Shown piece after piece: positions 62,180-64,000 of a stretch of 64,000 nucleotides of DNA. Below the pieces are notes generated by a model. The model had not been told where the DNA came from and made no database searches. It saw nothing but the letters and a program-made list of their open reading frames with translations. Made by a program: the position numbers and the translations under genes. Each line of letters begins with the position of its first letter. Within the stretch, counting starts at the first letter, position 1. The stretch comes from Streptomyces sp. JB150 (GTDB taxonomy: Bacteria > Actinomycetota > Actinomycetes > Streptomycetales > Streptomycetaceae), in contig NZ_CP049780.1 of assembly GCF_011193355.1 (NCBI RefSeq), positions 4,785,522-4,849,521 on the forward strand, given 5' to 3'.

Positions 62180-62375
62180 CCAGTTCCCCCACCCCGGGGG
62201 CGCGGGGAACTGCGCGCCCAGCCCCCACTACCCCGCAGCCGCCCACGACCGCCGAACCCCCCTCGGACGGCCGGCGTCACGGGCTGCCGCAACACCCGGG
62301 GCCCAGTCCCCCCCCCGCAGGGGCGCGGGGAACTGCGCGCCCAGCCCCCACCACCCTGCAGCCGCCCACGACCCC
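62180..62375. repeat. Two copies of a roughly 70-bp streptomycete intergenic repeat
   Basis: Two related stretches, at about 62180-62250 and 62300-62373, share GGGGCGCGGGGAACTGCGCG, then CCCAGCCCCCAC, and then GCAGCCGCCCACGACC. This element is dispersed in many Streptomyces genomes and can fold into hairpins, so it may terminate transcription between the convergent oxyR and ABC permease genes. No gene is seen in the 268-bp gap. Confidence 0.75.
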
Positions 62376-62413
62376 AGGCCATCCCCCCCCCGTAGGCGCC
62401 CAGGCCCGCGGAG

Positions 62414-64000
62414 CTACTCCGTGCGCAGACCATCCGGCCGCATCAGCCGAATCAGCGGCGGCATGCTGAGCAGCGTGACGACAAGCACCACCCCCGCACC
62501 CATCCCCGTCATCGCCAGCACACTCGCCCAGTCCACCCGCACCGCGGTGTCCGTCATCTTCAGCAGCACCGTGCCCAGCGTCAGCCCCACCACGCAGGCC
62601 AGCGCGAGACCGAGCGCGATCGGCACCGCCGTCTGCCACAGCACCGACAGGCTCAGCGTCGAGCGCCGCGTGCCGAAGGCGACCAGCGAGGAGAGCAGCT
62701 TGCGGCGCTCCCGCAACTGCTCCAGCTGGGAGACGAGCAGACTCGCCCCGATCAGCAGCAGCACACAGCTCGCGCCGACGAACAGGCCGGTGCGGATGGC
62801 CGCGAACCGGTTGCTCTGCTTGGCGGCCACCCAGGTCATCGGCTCGACGAACGGGTCGATGTCCGCGGCGGTGTTGCGCACGTGCTCCCGGGCGTCCGGC
62901 ACCGACTCGTCCAGCCGCAGATAGAGCTGTCCGGGCACGGCCGCCGCGGCCTCGCGGGGCAGGGCACCCGGGGTGAGCAGGATGCCGCCGCGCCGGACGC
63001 CGGTGGGGTCCGGGACCGAGCGGGCCCGCCGGATGTCCTCCGGCACGGGCCAGGCGACCGGCGTCGCCTCGTCGCCGGACGAGGTGGTGTCGAAGTAGAG
63101 CGCGCCGCCCGGCCGGGCCAGTGCGAGCCCGTCGGTGTCGTACTCGGCGCCCTCCAGCACGAACACGTCGCCGTCCCGGCAGGAGGGCAGCGCGGCCAGC
63201 TCCCGCAGGGACCCGCAGTCGCCGACGGCGATCTGCGTGAACCGCTCCGGCTCCTCGGCCCGGTCGCCGACCATGCCCTCGGAGAAGCCGTACACCCGGC
63301 TGACGCCCTCGGTCGCCTCGAAGCGGGCGCGCGCCGCGTCGAGCGAGAGGCCCGCCGGGACGCCGACCTGCATCTGGGCGCGGGTGAGGTCCTGCCCGGT
63401 GTCCTTCGTGTAGTCGTCCTCGACGCCCGCGAACAGCATCTGCAGCGCGATCGCCCCGGCCACCGCCACCGCGATGCCGTTGACCATGCGGGCCGCCGAG
63501 CCGCTGCTCAGCTGGAGTCGTCGTACGGCGAGCTGCCAGGACACCGCGCCCGCGCCGAGCCGGGCGACGACGGCCTCGACGATCCACGGCAGCAGCGCGG
63601 TCACGCCGACCAGCAGCAGCAGGACACCGCCGGTGACGAGGTACTGGTTGAACTCGCCCTCGTCCCGCCCGTTGCCGATCATCGGGTAGAGCATCCCGAG
63701 GCCCGCCAGCGGCAGCAGCAGCCGCCACCACAGCCGGCGCCGCGCGGGCCGCGCCGTGCGCACCACCCCGAGGGGTTCGATCACCACGCCGCGCAGCGCG
63801 GCCTGGGTGACCAGCACGGCCGCGGCCGGCACCGCGACGGCGACCAGCAGCGCGAGCAGCGGCGAGGGGTCCAGGTAGCTGGGGAAGGCGCTGAACCGGA
63901 ACACCTCCACCGACCCCGCCCACTGGCGGCCGATCAGGAAGAACCCGGTGCCGAAGACCAGCCCGAGCAGCGCCCCGGCCATCGCCTCGCCCGCGGCCAC
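62414..64000 (-). CDS. FtsX-family ABC transporter permease, 5'-truncated by window edge
   Basis: At least 528 residues are visible; the frame is open to the window end, so the N-terminus is missing. MacB/FtsX-type permease: a membrane helix pair followed by an FtsX unit with a long exterior domain (about 190-380, acidic) and three C-terminal helices around TGLFVGASCVLLLIGASLLVSQLEQLRERRKLL, IALGLALACVVGLTLGTVLL and AGVVLVVTLLSMPPLIRLMRPDGLRTE. It probably works with an ABC ATPase encoded further right, exporting a lipid, peptide or lipoprotein-like substrate, or acting in mechanotransmission. Confidence 0.9.
   Translation of the reverse strand: MAAGEAMAGALLGLVFGTGFFLIGRQWAGSVEVFRFSAFPSYLDPSPLLALLVAVAVPAAAVLVTQAALRGVVIEPLGVVRTARPARRRLWWRLLLPLAGLGMLYPMIGNGRDEGEFNQYLVTGGVLLLLVGVTALLPWIVEAVVARLGAGAVSWQLAVRRLQLSSGSAARMVNGIAVAVAGAIALQMLFAGVEDDYTKDTGQDLTRAQMQVGVPAGLSLDAARARFEATEGVSRVYGFSEGMVGDRAEEPERFTQIAVGDCGSLRELAALPSCRDGDVFVLEGAEYDTDGLALARPGGALYFDTTSSGDEATPVAWPVPEDIRRARSVPDPTGVRRGGILLTPGALPREAAAAVPGQLYLRLDESVPDAREHVRNTAADIDPFVEPMTWVAAKQSNRFAAIRTGLFVGASCVLLLIGASLLVSQLEQLRERRKLLSSLVAFGTRRSTLSLSVLWQTAVPIALGLALACVVGLTLGTVLLKMTDTAVRVDWASVLAMTGMGAGVVLVVTLLSMPPLIRLMRPDGLRTE

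Noticed and set aside
1..64000. tRNA, rRNA, CRISPR arrays, insertion sequences, integrase genes and att sites
   Set aside because: None was found by eye on either strand; the accessory blocks carry no visible transposase or integrase.

Overview
The window looks like chromosomal core-to-arm sequence of a Streptomyces species. It is very GC-rich, with strong G/C third-position preference, frequent GTG starts, purine-rich ribosome binding sites and almost no TTA codons. The gene families are typical streptomycete ones (SCO4983-family protein, MAB_1171c-type membrane protein, AfsR/LuxR-type ATPase regulator, OxyR-AhpCD). Both ends are cut: PEP carboxykinase at the left edge lacks its N-terminus, and an FtsX-type ABC permease at the right edge lacks its start.

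Layout. 0-1.5 kb: pckG and its terminator. 1.5-9.1 kb: a CHAT-protease/TPR island resembling the CATRA-type conflict systems, with a divergent promoter, followed on the minus strand by a beta-propeller-like gene and a decayed gene. 9.1-11.7 kb: SCO4983-family protein, alaA and a membrane-anchored hypothetical. 11.9-15.5 kb: a three-gene operon of an HExxH protein (with a TTA codon), a multi-spanning membrane protein and an FAD oxidoreductase. 15.6-16.5 kb: a secreted serine protease. 16.5-23.3 kb: a divergent D-amino-acid catabolic module (D-aminoacylase and PLP deaminase opposite a PfkB kinase, IclR regulator, RidA and GntP permease). 23.3-33.2 kb: a PH-like hypothetical, M14 carboxypeptidase, LuxR-type ATPase regulator, MEDS-type and RsbW-like ATPase proteins, a divergent Nramp transporter, a second PH-like protein, and an ECF sigma factor with a putative membrane partner. 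33.4-35.3 kb: a GH18 chitinase with a DasR-type operator in its promoter.

35.6-47.1 kb holds a complete Tad/Flp pilus locus (CpaB, CpaE/TadZ, two TadE, TadA, TadB, TadC, Flp, TadG) with an embedded histidine kinase/response regulator pair and a terminal lipoprotein and OmpA-like protein. No prepilin peptidase gene is visible in the window. tadC has a TTA as its third codon, which would make it depend on the bldA tRNA. 47.4-51.5 kb is a lower-GC block that looks type VII secretion-associated: a fragmented gene, a WXG-like small protein, a 770-residue protein, a lipoprotein and a small protein.

51.5-64 kb is housekeeping and stress: a DUF192 protein, an LLM flavin oxidoreductase, a methyltransferase, a possible small RNA, a cis-prenyltransferase, PhoH2 (PIN-PhoH), an SLT-domain cell-wall enzyme, a PerM/AI-2E membrane protein, ahpD-ahpC divergent from oxyR, a pair of non-coding repeats and the partial ABC permease. 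Three genes carry TTA codons (HExxH protein, tadC, the 770-residue protein), so the developmental tRNA bldA is a plausible common control over otherwise unrelated accessory loci.
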